This document shows positions 46,897 to 57,866 of a stretch of DNA of 64,000 nucleotides, piece after piece. This stretch comes from Sapientia aquatica (GTDB lineage Bacteria > Pseudomonadota > Gammaproteobacteria > Burkholderiales > Burkholderiaceae_D), in contig NZ_SMYL01000001.1 of NCBI RefSeq assembly GCF_004358105.1, positions 744,001-808,000 of the forward strand. Direction: 5' to 3'. Below the pieces are notes generated by a model, which was not told the DNA's origin, did not search any database, and saw nothing but the letters and a program-made list of their open reading frames with translations. Each line of letters opens with the position of its first letter. The first letter of the stretch is position 1. The translations under genes were made by a program, and so were the position numbers.

Positions 46897-47412
46897 CTAC
46901 TCTTCTTCGCTAATGGTCGGGAACGACCAACTGGCATACAGCGTAGGCAGAGTTGTCAGCAGCGACATTAGATAAAAAAGTAAACCTAGCATCGCTTTGA
47001 TGAGTATTTCGCGCTTCCAATCGGCGTAAGCGCTAAGGCCGATTAAACACCAGATGCCGACGATGGCGACAATACTTATTACGCCGAATGTAAAAAGATG
47101 CGCTTTTCGGCCCATCATTCTATCGAGTTCGTCCAGGTTTTCATTGGGTTGCGCCGCTTGTTTGATTGGCCCAAAAATCGGAAAAAATACACTCAAACAA
47201 AAACACAGCATCATTCCCGCATAACCAAACCAATATTGATCGGGATAAAAAAGAATAATGCCGAACCCAACCGTTCCCAACGCCAGAGTAACAATCGGTA
47301 AGAAACGCATTGCGCGCCGACGTGCTGGACGCTCGCTGAGCTTTGGAATGCCGGTCCACCTAGCAATCTTATCTAAGCGTTCTAACAGAACATTGTTTTC
47401 GCTAATCGACAT
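46897..47412 (-). CDS. four-helix membrane protein of unknown function
   Basis: A 171-residue inner-membrane protein with hydrophobic segments at about 37-55, 62-84, 105-128 and 136-160, a basic N-terminal stretch (RPARRRAMRF) and an acidic loop (NENLDELDRMMGRK). I chose the ATG at 47412, with GGGAG eight bases upstream, over the ATG at 47430 that overlaps that ribosome site. The XRE regulator gene lies 112 bases upstream on the same strand. This resembles common pairs of a small XRE regulator and a membrane protein. I do not recognise the family. Confidence 0.75.
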   Translation of the reverse strand: MSISENNVLLERLDKIARWTGIPKLSERPARRRAMRFLPIVTLALGTVGFGIILFYPDQYWFGYAGMMLCFCLSVFFPIFGPIKQAAQPNENLDELDRMMGRKAHLFTFGVISIVAIVGIWCLIGLSAYADWKREILIKAMLGLLFYLMSLLTTLPTLYASWSFPTISEEE

Positions 47413-47524
47413 CGTTTTGACTCCCTGCATAGATTCTAGAATTGACTAATTTACGCTTATAGTTCGATCCCGCCACCGCGTTTGTAGATACGGTTGCGAG
47501 AATTTAGCCCGAAATAAGCTTGCC

Positions 47525-47773
47525 TCAATTTTTGCTTTCATCGGCCCGTTTTAATGCGCTGGCGATTGATTCAAACGGCTCCAGCGAAAACAATAACTCA
47601 ACAGTTACCCCAAAATAGCGTGCAATTTTTAAGGCCAATTCCAAGCTTGGCTGGTAATCGCCGCGCTCTAAATAGCCTACCGTTTGATTGTTCACGCCAA
47701 TCGCTTCGGCCAGTTCTTTGCGCGATATGCCGCGTTCTGTCCGAAATAGCGCAATTCGATTGTGGATTGCCAT
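47525..47773 (-). CDS. XRE-family helix-turn-helix regulator
   Basis: An 82-residue DNA-binding protein. The helix-turn-helix occupies about 17-36 (SRKELAEAIGVNNQTVGYLE) within the canonical Xre fold, followed by the typical PSLELALKIARYFGVTVELLF. The short C-terminal tail (FESIASALKRADESKN) is charged. Its likely targets are its own promoter and the membrane-protein gene just downstream; this is inference from position. No toxin-like partner gene is seen. Confidence 0.92.
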   Translation of the reverse strand: MAIHNRIALFRTERGISRKELAEAIGVNNQTVGYLERGDYQPSLELALKIARYFGVTVELLFSLEPFESIASALKRADESKN

Positions 47774-47896
47774 TTGTCATCACCAAAACAATAATTTATT
47801 GTGTGCTCACAACATTTTGTAATGATATTCAACGAAATAATTAAAATCAACACAAATATCACGATAAGGCAGGAATCGCTGCTAGAACCTTTTGCA

Positions 47897-47928
47897 CAAA
47901 AAAACGCCACGAACTAAGCCGTGGCGTT
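47897..47928 (-). terminator. intrinsic terminator after the giant coiled-coil gene
   Basis: On the minus strand AACGCCACG / CGTGGCGTT form a nine-base stem, then eight T residues. It lies about 40 bases after the stop of the coiled-coil gene. The other arm also ends in a T-rich stretch, so it could act both ways. Confidence 0.88.
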
Positions 47929-47969
47929 CTTATTTTGCAGTTAATCGGGCGACGTCGCCCTTGGATTGT

Positions 47970-50900
47970 TTAGCGTTTGGCTTGGGATAAATTCAAACTC
48001 ATCTTTAAAGCAGAGTGAGCTGCGACCGGGGTTGTATTACTGGCGACCAATTGTGTTTTAGTTGGGCTGACCAAATCGGTCACGATAGACGTGCTGCTTA
48101 CGCCCATCAAGACAATCAAGCCAGCTAAAACGGTGCTCAAACGTTTGGCTTTCGGCGCGGCGGGAACGTCAATCGGCGCATCTTGTAATACTTGCTGAGC
48201 GCGATTAATCCATTCGTTGCCGTCTGCGCGTTGGTTCGATAAACGCTCAAACAATTGGCTCGATAGCTGCTCGGCTTGCTGCATTTTTTCCTGCAAATGA
48301 CGCTGTTCGGCTAGTTGCTGCTCTTCGGTTTTGCGTGAATAGTGCGCTAGCTTTTGCTCCAATAAGGTTAATACCAACTGCTGTTTCTGCGCGTTCAAGG
48401 TGGCTTTTTGTGCTGCTTCTTGTTCAAGTCGGCAGACTTCAGCTTCAAGCTCGACGGCCTTGGCCAGTTGCGCGACTTTTTCGTGTTCGGCATTGATCAA
48501 CGCTTCTTGCTGCTGCAATTGCTTTTGCAGCAATTCGGTTTGTTGCTGTTCCAATTCGGCGCGATAGGCTTGGCATTGGGCTTGTTGCTGTTCGATGACC
48601 ATGCGTTGCTGGATGAACTGAAGTTGCTGACTGATCGCGGTGATTTTTGCGATGGTTTCTTGCTGCAACTGTTGTTCTAATTCCAGTTTGCTTTGCTCTA
48701 ATTCGGCTAAGCGCTGCGCTTCGATTAGGTGACGTTGTTTTTCTTGTTGCGACAAGCGTGCTGCTTCGGCTTGTTGTTTGCTTTGCTCTGCAATAGCCAA
48801 TTGGGCTGCGTGTTGCCGTTCTAAGGCTTGCTTCATCTCTTGCTCGTCACGCAATTGCTGTTGCGCCAGCAGCGCTTGCTGTTGCTGTAAGCGCGTTTGT
48901 TGCGCTAATTCTTTGGCGGTTGCTTCCTCGGCTTGGCGTTGACGGTCTAAGGCAATCGCCGCGGCGCGTTGTTCGCGCAGTTGCTGGGCTTGGGCGCGCT
49001 TGATCTTTTCTAGCTCATTGGCCTGCTGGATTGCTAATTGTGCGGCGCGCTCTTGCAGGCGTTGATTAATGCGGGCTAGCTTTTCAATCTGGGTTAAGCG
49101 CGCTTGTTGTTCGGCGTAGCGCACTTCCAGCAACTGTTTTGCATCTTGCTCCGCTTTGCTGCGTTGTTGATGCAAGCTGCTGAGTTCTTGTTCCGCGTGC
49201 AGGCGCTCTTCCAAGGCTTGGATGGCTTGCTGTTCGGCTTTGATGCGCTCTTGTTGGACTTGCTCGTATTCTTTGTTTTTGGCAATCCGTTCAGCGATCA
49301 ACGTGCGCGATTCTTGGATTTGTTGCAGGAGCTGATTTTCGGACACGGTTTGCAGCAGGACTTCTTGCTCAGCTTGCTCGGCTTGCTCTTGTTTGGCTTT
49401 AAGCAGTTCTTGGACCGCCATACGGCTTTGGGCTAGCTGTTTGGTTTTTTCCAAAATGGCGGCTTTTTGTTGCACAAGCAATTCGGCGGCGGCATGCGCT
49501 GCCTGCTCTTCTTGTTGCTGTTGCAGGTGCAAATCGCGCGCCTTTTGTTCTTCGGCTAAACGCTGTTGCAATTGCAGTTGATGCGCTTGTTGTGCTTCTA
49601 ACTTGGCTTGGTGAGTTTGAATCGCTTGCTGTTCTAAGGCGAAATTGCTTCCTTCTTGGGCTAGCAATTTGGCAGCTAATTCTTGTTTGGTTTTGGCGGC
49701 GGCCAACACTTGTTCGCGTAGCGCGGTTTGCGCTTTGGCGTCCTGCAAACGCTGTTCGGTGAGGCGGATCGATTCCTCGATGGCGCGTTGTTTGGCGCCC
49801 TCTTCTTCGGACAATTGCTTTAACACGCCGGCTTGTTTTAATTCGGCCGCTTTACGTGCTTCGGTTTGTTGAAATAGCGCTTGCTCGGCCAAGCATTTTT
49901 CGTGCATGGCGTTGGCTTGCTGCTGTTCAGCTTCGGCATGTTTTAACTTAAGCTGCGACAAATTCACGCTTTGCTTAGCTTGGTCTAAAGCGGCCATGGC
50001 GGCATTGCGTTGGGCTTCGCGCTGGACTTGCAGCTGCGCGACTTGATGCAATCCGGCTTTGGTTTGTGCTTGCTTGGCTAATAAGATTTTTTGCTGTTCT
50101 TCGGCCTGCATTTGCAGCAGAATTTTTTGCTCGTGCTCAGTCGCGCTGGTTTGCTGATTAATCTGATGCAATTCCTGCTCTTTCAATATCCGTTCTTGCG
50201 TCGCTTGCGCGACTTTTAAGGCGGATTGAGCGCGTTGATGTTCTGCTTGTGCTTTGTTTTTTAATAGCGCTAAGGTGGTTTGCTCTTGTTCGACACGCCG
50301 ACGTTTGGCGTGCACCACTTCTAAGGCTTGGCGGCTTTTTTCTACTAGGGTAATCGCGGCTTGCTGTTTTAAGCGGCTGTATTCGAGATTTTGCTCTAGG
50401 ACGATTTTGCCGGCGCGGTATTCAACGGCGTGCAAGGCCTGGGCGGCGAGTGCGGCTTGCTCTTGCATCGCGATGACATCGTTTTGCGCTTTTAAAATCG
50501 CCGCTTGCTTTTGTTCTTCCTCAATTAATTGCTGCTTGCTTTGGGTTTGTTGCTCTAGCAGTTCACGCGCAGTTTTCATCGCGATGACGTGCTGACGTTC
50601 AACCGCCACCAAATGTTTGGCTTGCTCAGCATGTTGACTTTGGAGTTGGGCGTTTTCTTGTTGCAGCCGCGTGTGTTCGGCCTGCGCCGCTTCGCGTACT
50701 TGCTCAGCGAGTTGCTGCTTTAGGGCGGCTTGGGCGGCTTGTTGTTCTAGCTTTAAACGTTGCTCGGCGCTGGCTTTGGCTTGTTGTTCGCTCTCTAACC
50801 GCTGATGAATTAGTTTCGCCGCGTCTTGCTCGGTTTGTTCGCGTTGGCGCGCTTGTTCAATCGCCAGCGCTTCTTGTTGTAAGCGTTGTTGCGCGGCTTG

Positions 50901-51980
50901 CTCGGCTTGCTGTTCTAGCTCGATGTGCTTCCATGCTTGCTCTTGCAGCGCTTTTTCGGTCGCAATACGTTGCTCGGCGACGACTTTGAGTTTCTGCTCA
51001 GCTTCATGGCGCGCTTGCGCGGTGGTGGCCGCCATGCTTTCTTTGTATAGCCGTTGCTCGGCGGCTTGTTGCAATTCGTATTCCGCTTTTAAGCGCGCTT
51101 CTAAGGCTTCGGTGGCGGCTTTTTCGGTTTCGATGCGGGCGCGGTAAATTTCTTGCTGCTCTTTTAACACGTTGGCATGCGCTTTGGCTTGCTCTAAAGC
51201 CCAGATTTCGGTTGTGGTGTTTTCGCGGGTCAGTTGCAATGCAGCGGCTTGGGCTAATTCGCGTTCGGCGCGGACCGATAAATTCTTTTCTTTAGACTCA
51301 AGTAAGGCTTCGGCTTTAACTTTGGCGGTCTGTTCTAAATGCTGTTCAGCACGCGCTAGTTCCAATAACTTGGCTTCGGATTGGGTGCGCGCTGCGGCTT
51401 CTTGGCGGGTTGATTCTTCGGTTTCTGACAGCAAAACGAACTGCTCACGCGCTTGGGCAGCTTGTTGAATGAACTGTTCGCCAGCTTGTTTAGCACGCTC
51501 GCTGAGCGACTTTTCTAATTCGATTTGTTCGGCCGCGCGTTGCTTGGCGAGTTGCTCGGCTTCTAGGCGTTCTTGCGCAGCACGAGTCGCTTTGGCATCC
51601 ATTTGGACCCGCTCGCTGATGGCTTGCAACTCTTTTTGGGTTGCCGCGATGCGGATTTGCTGCGCTAAACGGGCTTGCTGCTCGGCTTGCAAGCGCGCTT
51701 TGGAAATTTGCTTGGCTTCTTCTTCGAGGATTAAAGCTTGTTCGGCTTCGATGGCCGCTTGATTGTCGAATTCGGCCCGATCTTCCGCCGCGGCGCGGGC
51801 TCTGGCTTCGGTAAAGGCGCGGTTTTCGGCGGCAACGGTGGCGCGTGCTTCGGCTTCAACGCGGGCAATGGCAGCGCGGATGGACTTTAAATCCATGACG
51901 CGATTGTTGTCATCATTAAATCCGTCTAATTCCTCTGCATCTAATGCTGGCATTGATGGCTGTGAATGCGCGGTATCCAT
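47970..51980 (-). CDS. giant Gln/Ala/Glu-rich coiled-coil protein with a C-terminal membrane anchor
   Basis: A 1336-residue protein that I cannot assign to a family. Residues 1-30 are acidic (ALDAEELDGFNDDNNRVMDL). From about 35 to 1240 it is nearly continuous heptad-like helix, very rich in Gln, Ala, Glu, Lys and Leu (for example EQQARLAQQIRIAATQKELQ), with almost no Gly or Pro. A short Pro/Ala/Lys hinge (VPAAPKAKR) precedes one membrane helix at about 1277-1301 (LSTVLAGLIVLMGVSSTSIV) and a 35-residue tail. By the positive-inside rule the coiled coil would be cytoplasmic and the tail periplasmic. GGGAG lies six bases before the ATG. It has its own terminator, so it is probably a single-gene transcript. 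Confidence 0.85.
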   Translation of the reverse strand: MDTAHSQPSMPALDAEELDGFNDDNNRVMDLKSIRAAIARVEAEARATVAAENRAFTEARARAAAEDRAEFDNQAAIEAEQALILEEEAKQISKARLQAEQQARLAQQIRIAATQKELQAISERVQMDAKATRAAQERLEAEQLAKQRAAEQIELEKSLSERAKQAGEQFIQQAAQAREQFVLLSETEESTRQEAAARTQSEAKLLELARAEQHLEQTAKVKAEALLESKEKNLSVRAERELAQAAALQLTRENTTTEIWALEQAKAHANVLKEQQEIYRARIETEKAATEALEARLKAEYELQQAAEQRLYKESMAATTAQARHEAEQKLKVVAEQRIATEKALQEQAWKHIELEQQAEQAAQQRLQQEALAIEQARQREQTEQDAAKLIHQRLESEQQAKASAEQRLKLEQQAAQAALKQQLAEQVREAAQAEHTRLQQENAQLQSQHAEQAKHLVAVERQHVIAMKTARELLEQQTQSKQQLIEEEQKQAAILKAQNDVIAMQEQAALAAQALHAVEYRAGKIVLEQNLEYSRLKQQAAITLVEKSRQALEVVHAKRRRVEQEQTTLALLKNKAQAEHQRAQSALKVAQATQERILKEQELHQINQQTSATEHEQKILLQMQAEEQQKILLAKQAQTKAGLHQVAQLQVQREAQRNAAMAALDQAKQSVNLSQLKLKHAEAEQQQANAMHEKCLAEQALFQQTEARKAAELKQAGVLKQLSEEEGAKQRAIEESIRLTEQRLQDAKAQTALREQVLAAAKTKQELAAKLLAQEGSNFALEQQAIQTHQAKLEAQQAHQLQLQQRLAEEQKARDLHLQQQQEEQAAHAAAELLVQQKAAILEKTKQLAQSRMAVQELLKAKQEQAEQAEQEVLLQTVSENQLLQQIQESRTLIAERIAKNKEYEQVQQERIKAEQQAIQALEERLHAEQELSSLHQQRSKAEQDAKQLLEVRYAEQQARLTQIEKLARINQRLQERAAQLAIQQANELEKIKRAQAQQLREQRAAAIALDRQRQAEEATAKELAQQTRLQQQQALLAQQQLRDEQEMKQALERQHAAQLAIAEQSKQQAEAARLSQQEKQRHLIEAQRLAELEQSKLELEQQLQQETIAKITAISQQLQFIQQRMVIEQQQAQCQAYRAELEQQQTELLQKQLQQQEALINAEHEKVAQLAKAVELEAEVCRLEQEAAQKATLNAQKQQLVLTLLEQKLAHYSRKTEEQQLAEQRHLQEKMQQAEQLSSQLFERLSNQRADGNEWINRAQQVLQDAPIDVPAAPKAKRLSTVLAGLIVLMGVSSTSIVTDLVSPTKTQLVASNTTPVAAHSALKMSLNLSQAKR

Positions 51981-52142
51981 AAGCTGCTCCCGTTGATTTG
52001 ATATTCATCACTGACGTTGATGGCGGTGCATTGCAAAGACAACGTCTCAGGTTGGATTATCAGCATTTCAAGCGGAATTCATTGCCCGAATAGAAGGGGA
52101 ATTGTGAAGCTTATTTAAAATGAATTTCTGTATGGAAATTTT

Positions 52143-52913
52143 TTAGTGGGAATATTGACTAACGATTGCGTCGTATTCTTTTGACTTTTTGAGGGCGATT
52201 AAGGACTTATTGAAACGCTCTAACGCAGGTTTCATTTGCATCTGTTTGGCAAAAGCTAGGTACAGCCAATCTTCTAAGAGCGGATTGGGAAGTGCCTTAA
52301 AGCGGTCTTTGTTGGCTAATAACAGCGGATCAGTCACGACGACTTTTTGGAATGAGCTGGATCCTAAAATCGCCACATCAATGCGCCCTAATAACAGTTT
52401 TTTTAGACGTGAGACTTGATTCGTATCGGTTTCGGCAATGATTTTTTTGTTGGCTACAGCGGCATCGAATGCATCCCCAAAGCTTGAGCCTAAGGGAAAT
52501 CCAACCACTAATCCGTTCAAGTCGGCCAACGTGTTAAAACTAAAACTATTCTCCTTTAGCACCATCAATCGCACCTTGTTTTGATACGTGGGTTCGGAAA
52601 AATCGTAGTTTTTGGCGCGTTCGGCGTTCAATGTGAAGCTTACGATGCCGCCCTTCCCTTGAGCCGATTCTGCGATCGCGCGTTTCCAGGGCAGCAGCTT
52701 AAAAGTGTATGTGTCGCCAGTATCTTTTGAAATCCTTGCAAACAGGGCCGGAATAACACCAGCGGGTTTGCCGTTATCCAGATAAGTCTGAGGGTCAAAC
52801 GAGTCGCCCCCGTAAATCACAATATTTTCGGCATGGCAAACCTGACAGAGTAAAATTAGTCCCGCACATAAAATAAGCGTTTTTAATCGATCAGTAAAAA
52901 ACATCGTTTTCAT
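52143..52913 (-). CDS. periplasmic solute-binding protein (family 3-like)
   Basis: A 256-residue exported protein with a signal peptide (ILCAGLILLCQVCHAEN, cleavage near 28). It has the two-lobed binding-protein pattern seen in polar amino-acid transporters: DNGKPAGVIPALFARISKDT, LPWKRAIAESAQGKGGI, then LADLNGLVVGFPLGSSF and LLLGRIDVAILGSSS. No permease or ATPase gene is adjacent, so it may serve a distant transporter or act as a sensor. It starts at ATG 52913 or at the ATG three codons later. The ligand is unknown. Confidence 0.85.
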   Translation of the reverse strand: MKTMFFTDRLKTLILCAGLILLCQVCHAENIVIYGGDSFDPQTYLDNGKPAGVIPALFARISKDTGDTYTFKLLPWKRAIAESAQGKGGIVSFTLNAERAKNYDFSEPTYQNKVRLMVLKENSFSFNTLADLNGLVVGFPLGSSFGDAFDAAVANKKIIAETDTNQVSRLKKLLLGRIDVAILGSSSFQKVVVTDPLLLANKDRFKALPNPLLEDWLYLAFAKQMQMKPALERFNKSLIALKKSKEYDAIVSQYSH

Positions 52914-53190
52914 TCAGATAAGTTTTATTGCGAATAGAAGGCCACCTTTTGCCGCCTTCTAGCTATCAACCTAGCAGAAAAACAGGGACATACAATCAAA
53001 CAGCCTTGCAGTTCCAGCTGAAACCGGGTTGAAATCATTAGTTTATTAAAGGCTGCCCAGCGGCAATGATAAAGCATTTAGCGCAGAGCAACTTGACGCC
53101 CATCAGGTCGATTAGTGGTATCAAACCAGTCAAATACGTTAAACTGCTCCCCCCGAACTCTAAAGCTCTATTTTTAACAGCCCCAACGCC

Positions 53191-53556
53191 ATGAACAAAG
53201 AAGAAGCCATCCAGATCGCCAACGAATCCTTGAGATCAAATGCCCTTAATGCTAGCAACACTCAGTTTTCACAAGTGGTGCGCTATGTGGATGATGAGGG
53301 CTGGTGGTTGAATATTCCGCTCACCAGTTTTCGCAAAGAATGTCATTTTTTGCTCTGTAGCGAAAAAGCGCGGATTTTTCGGCATTTGATGCTCAAGCCA
53401 AACGCGATCTTAAGCCCCGCGACCAAATTCCGCATTAAAGATGGGATTGCTGATGTGTTTATTTCTGCCGCGAATCCAAAACGCTTAGCAGATAAGCTGC
53501 CTGGCGGCACAAAATATAGCTTTAATAAACACTTGATTGACGAGCATCGCTATTGA
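53191..53556 (+). CDS. hypothetical protein, 121 residues
   Basis: A soluble 121-residue protein beginning MNKEEAIQIANESLRSN. It has several aromatic residues in the middle (DDEGWWLNIPLTSF), two Cys in HFLLCSEKARIF, and the C-terminal AANPKRLADKLPGGTKYSFN. No signal peptide or membrane helix. I do not recognise it, and there is no good ribosome site before the ATG. It sits between the binding-protein gene (divergent) and galU (convergent). Length and codon pattern suggest it is real. Confidence 0.6.
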   Translation: MNKEEAIQIANESLRSNALNASNTQFSQVVRYVDDEGWWLNIPLTSFRKECHFLLCSEKARIFRHLMLKPNAILSPATKFRIKDGIADVFISAANPKRLADKLPGGTKYSFNKHLIDEHRY

Positions 53557-53587
53557 AATAGCTGCGTGTCGTCACTGAATTAACTAT

Positions 53588-53609
53588 CAGCTCGTTTGCT
53601 AGCGAGCTG
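53588..53609. terminator. hairpin between the 121-residue gene and galU
   Basis: CAGCTCG / CGAGCTG with an eight-base loop, between two converging genes. No T-run on either side, so it is only a weak candidate for a shared terminator. Confidence 0.35.
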
Positions 53610-53631
53610 CATTCCGAACACATCGAGCGAA

Positions 53632-54510
53632 TTAAAACTTGGTTTCGTGCAGATAAGCTTTGAATTCTTCCCCCACTTCATGATGCAAAGTGCCCAGCAT
53701 CATCGACGCTTTCAAATAACCTAATTTGCTACCGCAATCATAGCGAGTCGCAGCAAAACGATAAGCTAAATAAGGGTGATCTTTAAGCATGGCTGCGATG
53801 GCATCGGTGAGTTGGATTTCGCCGCCTGAACCTTTGCCGATTTTTTCGAGGTACGAGAAAATTTTCCCGTCTAAGACATAGCGACCGACAACCGCCAATG
53901 TGGATGGTGCTTGATCTGGTGATGGTTTTTCGACGATGCCAGACATACGTTCTAAGCGATCTTTGTATGGCACGCCGCTAACGATGCCGTATTGTTTGGT
54001 TTGCTCTCTCGGTACGTCCTGCACTGCGACTAAACTAGCTTGCTCTTGCTCGAACAGTTTGACCATTTGCTCGGTGGTATTGGTTTGTCCTGCTTCAGCC
54101 AACATGAAATCGTCGGCCAGCAACACAGCGAATGGCTCATCACCAACCACTGGCTTGGCGCATAAAACGGCATGTCCTAAACCAAGCGCTGCGGGTTGGC
54201 GGATGTAAATGCAGGTGACCGATTTTGGAATGACGTTGCGCACTAAATCAAGCAGCGCGGTTTTGTTCGACGCTTCTAATTCGGTTTCTAATTCGTAGGC
54301 GGTATCAAAATGATCTTCAATCGCGCGCTTGTTGCGGCCAGTGATAAAGATTAATTCGGTAATGCCAGCGGCAACGGCTTCTTCGACCGCATATTGAATC
54401 AACGGCTTATCGACAAGCGTGAGCATTTCTTTCGGTTGGGCTTTGGTTGCGGGCAAAAACCGACTACCCAAACCGGCTACTGGAAATACTGCTTTGGTGA
54501 TTTTTTTCAT
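53632..54510 (-). CDS. galU: UTP-glucose-1-phosphate uridylyltransferase
   Basis: GalU makes UDP-glucose from UTP and glucose-1-phosphate for polysaccharide, lipopolysaccharide and trehalose pathways. The 292-residue protein has the nucleotidyltransferase N-terminus [22 protein letters not shown] (the loop at about 10-31), the region [18 protein letters not shown], the metal aspartate in [11 protein letters not shown], and [11 protein letters not shown] near 237. It lies just downstream of ligA on the same strand, 34 bases apart. Confidence 0.97.
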   Translation of the reverse strand: MKKITKAVFPVAGLGSRFLPATKAQPKEMLTLVDKPLIQYAVEEAVAAGITELIFITGRNKRAIEDHFDTAYELETELEASNKTALLDLVRNVIPKSVTCIYIRQPAALGLGHAVLCAKPVVGDEPFAVLLADDFMLAEAGQTNTTEQMVKLFEQEQASLVAVQDVPREQTKQYGIVSGVPYKDRLERMSGIVEKPSPDQAPSTLAVVGRYVLDGKIFSYLEKIGKGSGGEIQLTDAIAAMLKDHPYLAYRFAATRYDCGSKLGYLKASMMLGTLHHEVGEEFKAYLHETKF

Positions 54511-54544
54511 CTAGCTTTCTCGCTATCGGATTTATATGTCAATG

Positions 54545-56674
<2,130 letters not shown>

Positions 56675-56714
56675 TTAAATAAAATTGCCCTGTTACGTCA
56701 TTCACAGCTAAGAA

Positions 56715-56764
56715 CATCGTTGCGACGCAAATGCCACCTAACAGAGCAATGTGGTGCAACGATG
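56715..56764. promoter_or_regulatory. long inverted repeat between zipA and ligA
   Basis: CATCGTTGC (56715-56723) and GCAACGATG (56756-56764) pair perfectly, and an inner CCAC/GTGG pair can extend the structure. It begins right after the zipA stop on the minus strand. No T-run follows, so it may be an mRNA structure tuning ligA relative to zipA. Confidence 0.45.
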
Positions 56765-56765
56765 A

Positions 56766-57866
56766 CTAACTAAATATCCGCACGGCTCGGCTGGAGCCAG
56801 CAGGAATATCCGCGGCCTGCATAGCGCTATAAAACAGCTCAACTTGTTCGTAAATTTGATCTATCGTCGCGTCGTCTAATTCAGAATTGCTATCATCAAC
56901 AACCGCACCGCCCAAGCGCAGCGCAAGGTTTTTAGCGCACGAAATCATCGCTTTAAAGCCGCCACGCGCAGGCGCTACACAAGGCACATCCAATAACAAT
57001 GTAATGCGCGAAGTAGTTTGTTCGGTAATTCCTGCATTGGTTGATAAGGTGTATAAGGCCCCACCTTCGCCGTCCAACATGGCTAAGCGGCCGTCTGGAC
57101 GCACATCAAAACCTTGCTTTTCAAGCGCTGCTAACAGCGTTGCAATCGCCCACGGAGCGCCTTTGCTTTGCACGTTGACGCTTAACTGCGCGTCATGTTC
57201 GGTGACGAAAATGTGCAAATCGCGTCCCGCGTCCATGACATGCTTCATGTCGGGAATATCGGGATAGGCATTCAAATTATCGGCAATTTGTTTAACTCGC
57301 GTGACCAGTTCTGAATATTCCAACTCATTCAACGGTCCGCTACGGCTAACCAACTGCGCGCCGGCAATGACCTGGCTATACATCACGCCGTGAGTAATCA
57401 TTTCGCGCTTACCGTCCTCATTTATGCCGATGAAATGCACCGGTTTATTGCCGATGCGGCGGAACGATTGGATTTCACTCAAAATTTTATCGCCGCGAAT
57501 TGGGCTATCAAATTCCATCGGAATAATGCAATCGATAAAATCATCGACCGGCAAATCCATTTCAACGGGAGCTGGAGCTGAAAACACGTTTTGCTCAAGG
57601 TCTGGTGACACCGATTGATGCGTATTGCCAGCATGAATTGAGGCTGGATGCGCCGGCGCTTGTTCGTCTAAAACGGGTTCGCGCTTGAGCGGCGCGCTTG
57701 AAGGGTCCGATGCCGAGCCAGGCTTCATCAACACGTCATCTTGGTTGCTGCCAAAGGCGCGTTCAACGTTTTTCTTGGCGCGATATTCTTGCCAAAAATT
57801 ATAAATAACGACGCCCAAAATAACGGCCCCACCAGCGCCCCATAAAGTCAAATTTAAATCTGTCAT
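56766..57866 (-). CDS. zipA: cell division protein ZipA (FtsZ-binding)
   Basis: A 366-residue protein with an N-terminal membrane anchor (about 6-25, LTLWGAGGAVILGVVIYNFW), a short charged segment, a Pro/Ser linker, and the C-terminal ZipA domain from about 110 (FIDCIIPMEFDSPIRGDKIL and onward, including KPVHFIGINEDG and GVMYSQVIAGAQLVSRSG). ZipA-type proteins tether FtsZ to the membrane at the division septum. Betaproteobacterial members are divergent from the E. coli one. Its ATG overlaps the smc stop (ATGA), so the two are translationally coupled. Confidence 0.93.
   Translation of the reverse strand: MTDLNLTLWGAGGAVILGVVIYNFWQEYRAKKNVERAFGSNQDDVLMKPGSASDPSSAPLKREPVLDEQAPAHPASIHAGNTHQSVSPDLEQNVFSAPAPVEMDLPVDDFIDCIIPMEFDSPIRGDKILSEIQSFRRIGNKPVHFIGINEDGKREMITHGVMYSQVIAGAQLVSRSGPLNELEYSELVTRVKQIADNLNAYPDIPDMKHVMDAGRDLHIFVTEHDAQLSVNVQSKGAPWAIATLLAALEKQGFDVRPDGRLAMLDGEGGALYTLSTNAGITEQTTSRITLLLDVPCVAPARGGFKAMISCAKNLALRLGGAVVDDSNSELDDATIDQIYEQVELFYSAMQAADIPAGSSRAVRIFS

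Noticed and set aside
48200-51900. Repetitive DNA that could be taken for a CRISPR or tandem repeat array
   Set aside because: There is no constant repeat with regular spacers. The repetition is codon-level low complexity of one long coding frame.
48408-51996. Many plus-strand open frames opposite the giant coiled-coil gene, rich in Cys, Ser, Leu and Phe
   Set aside because: They are antisense images of Gln/Ala/Glu codons. Their composition is not protein-like, they lack ribosome sites, and they are broken into short pieces while the minus frame is continuous.
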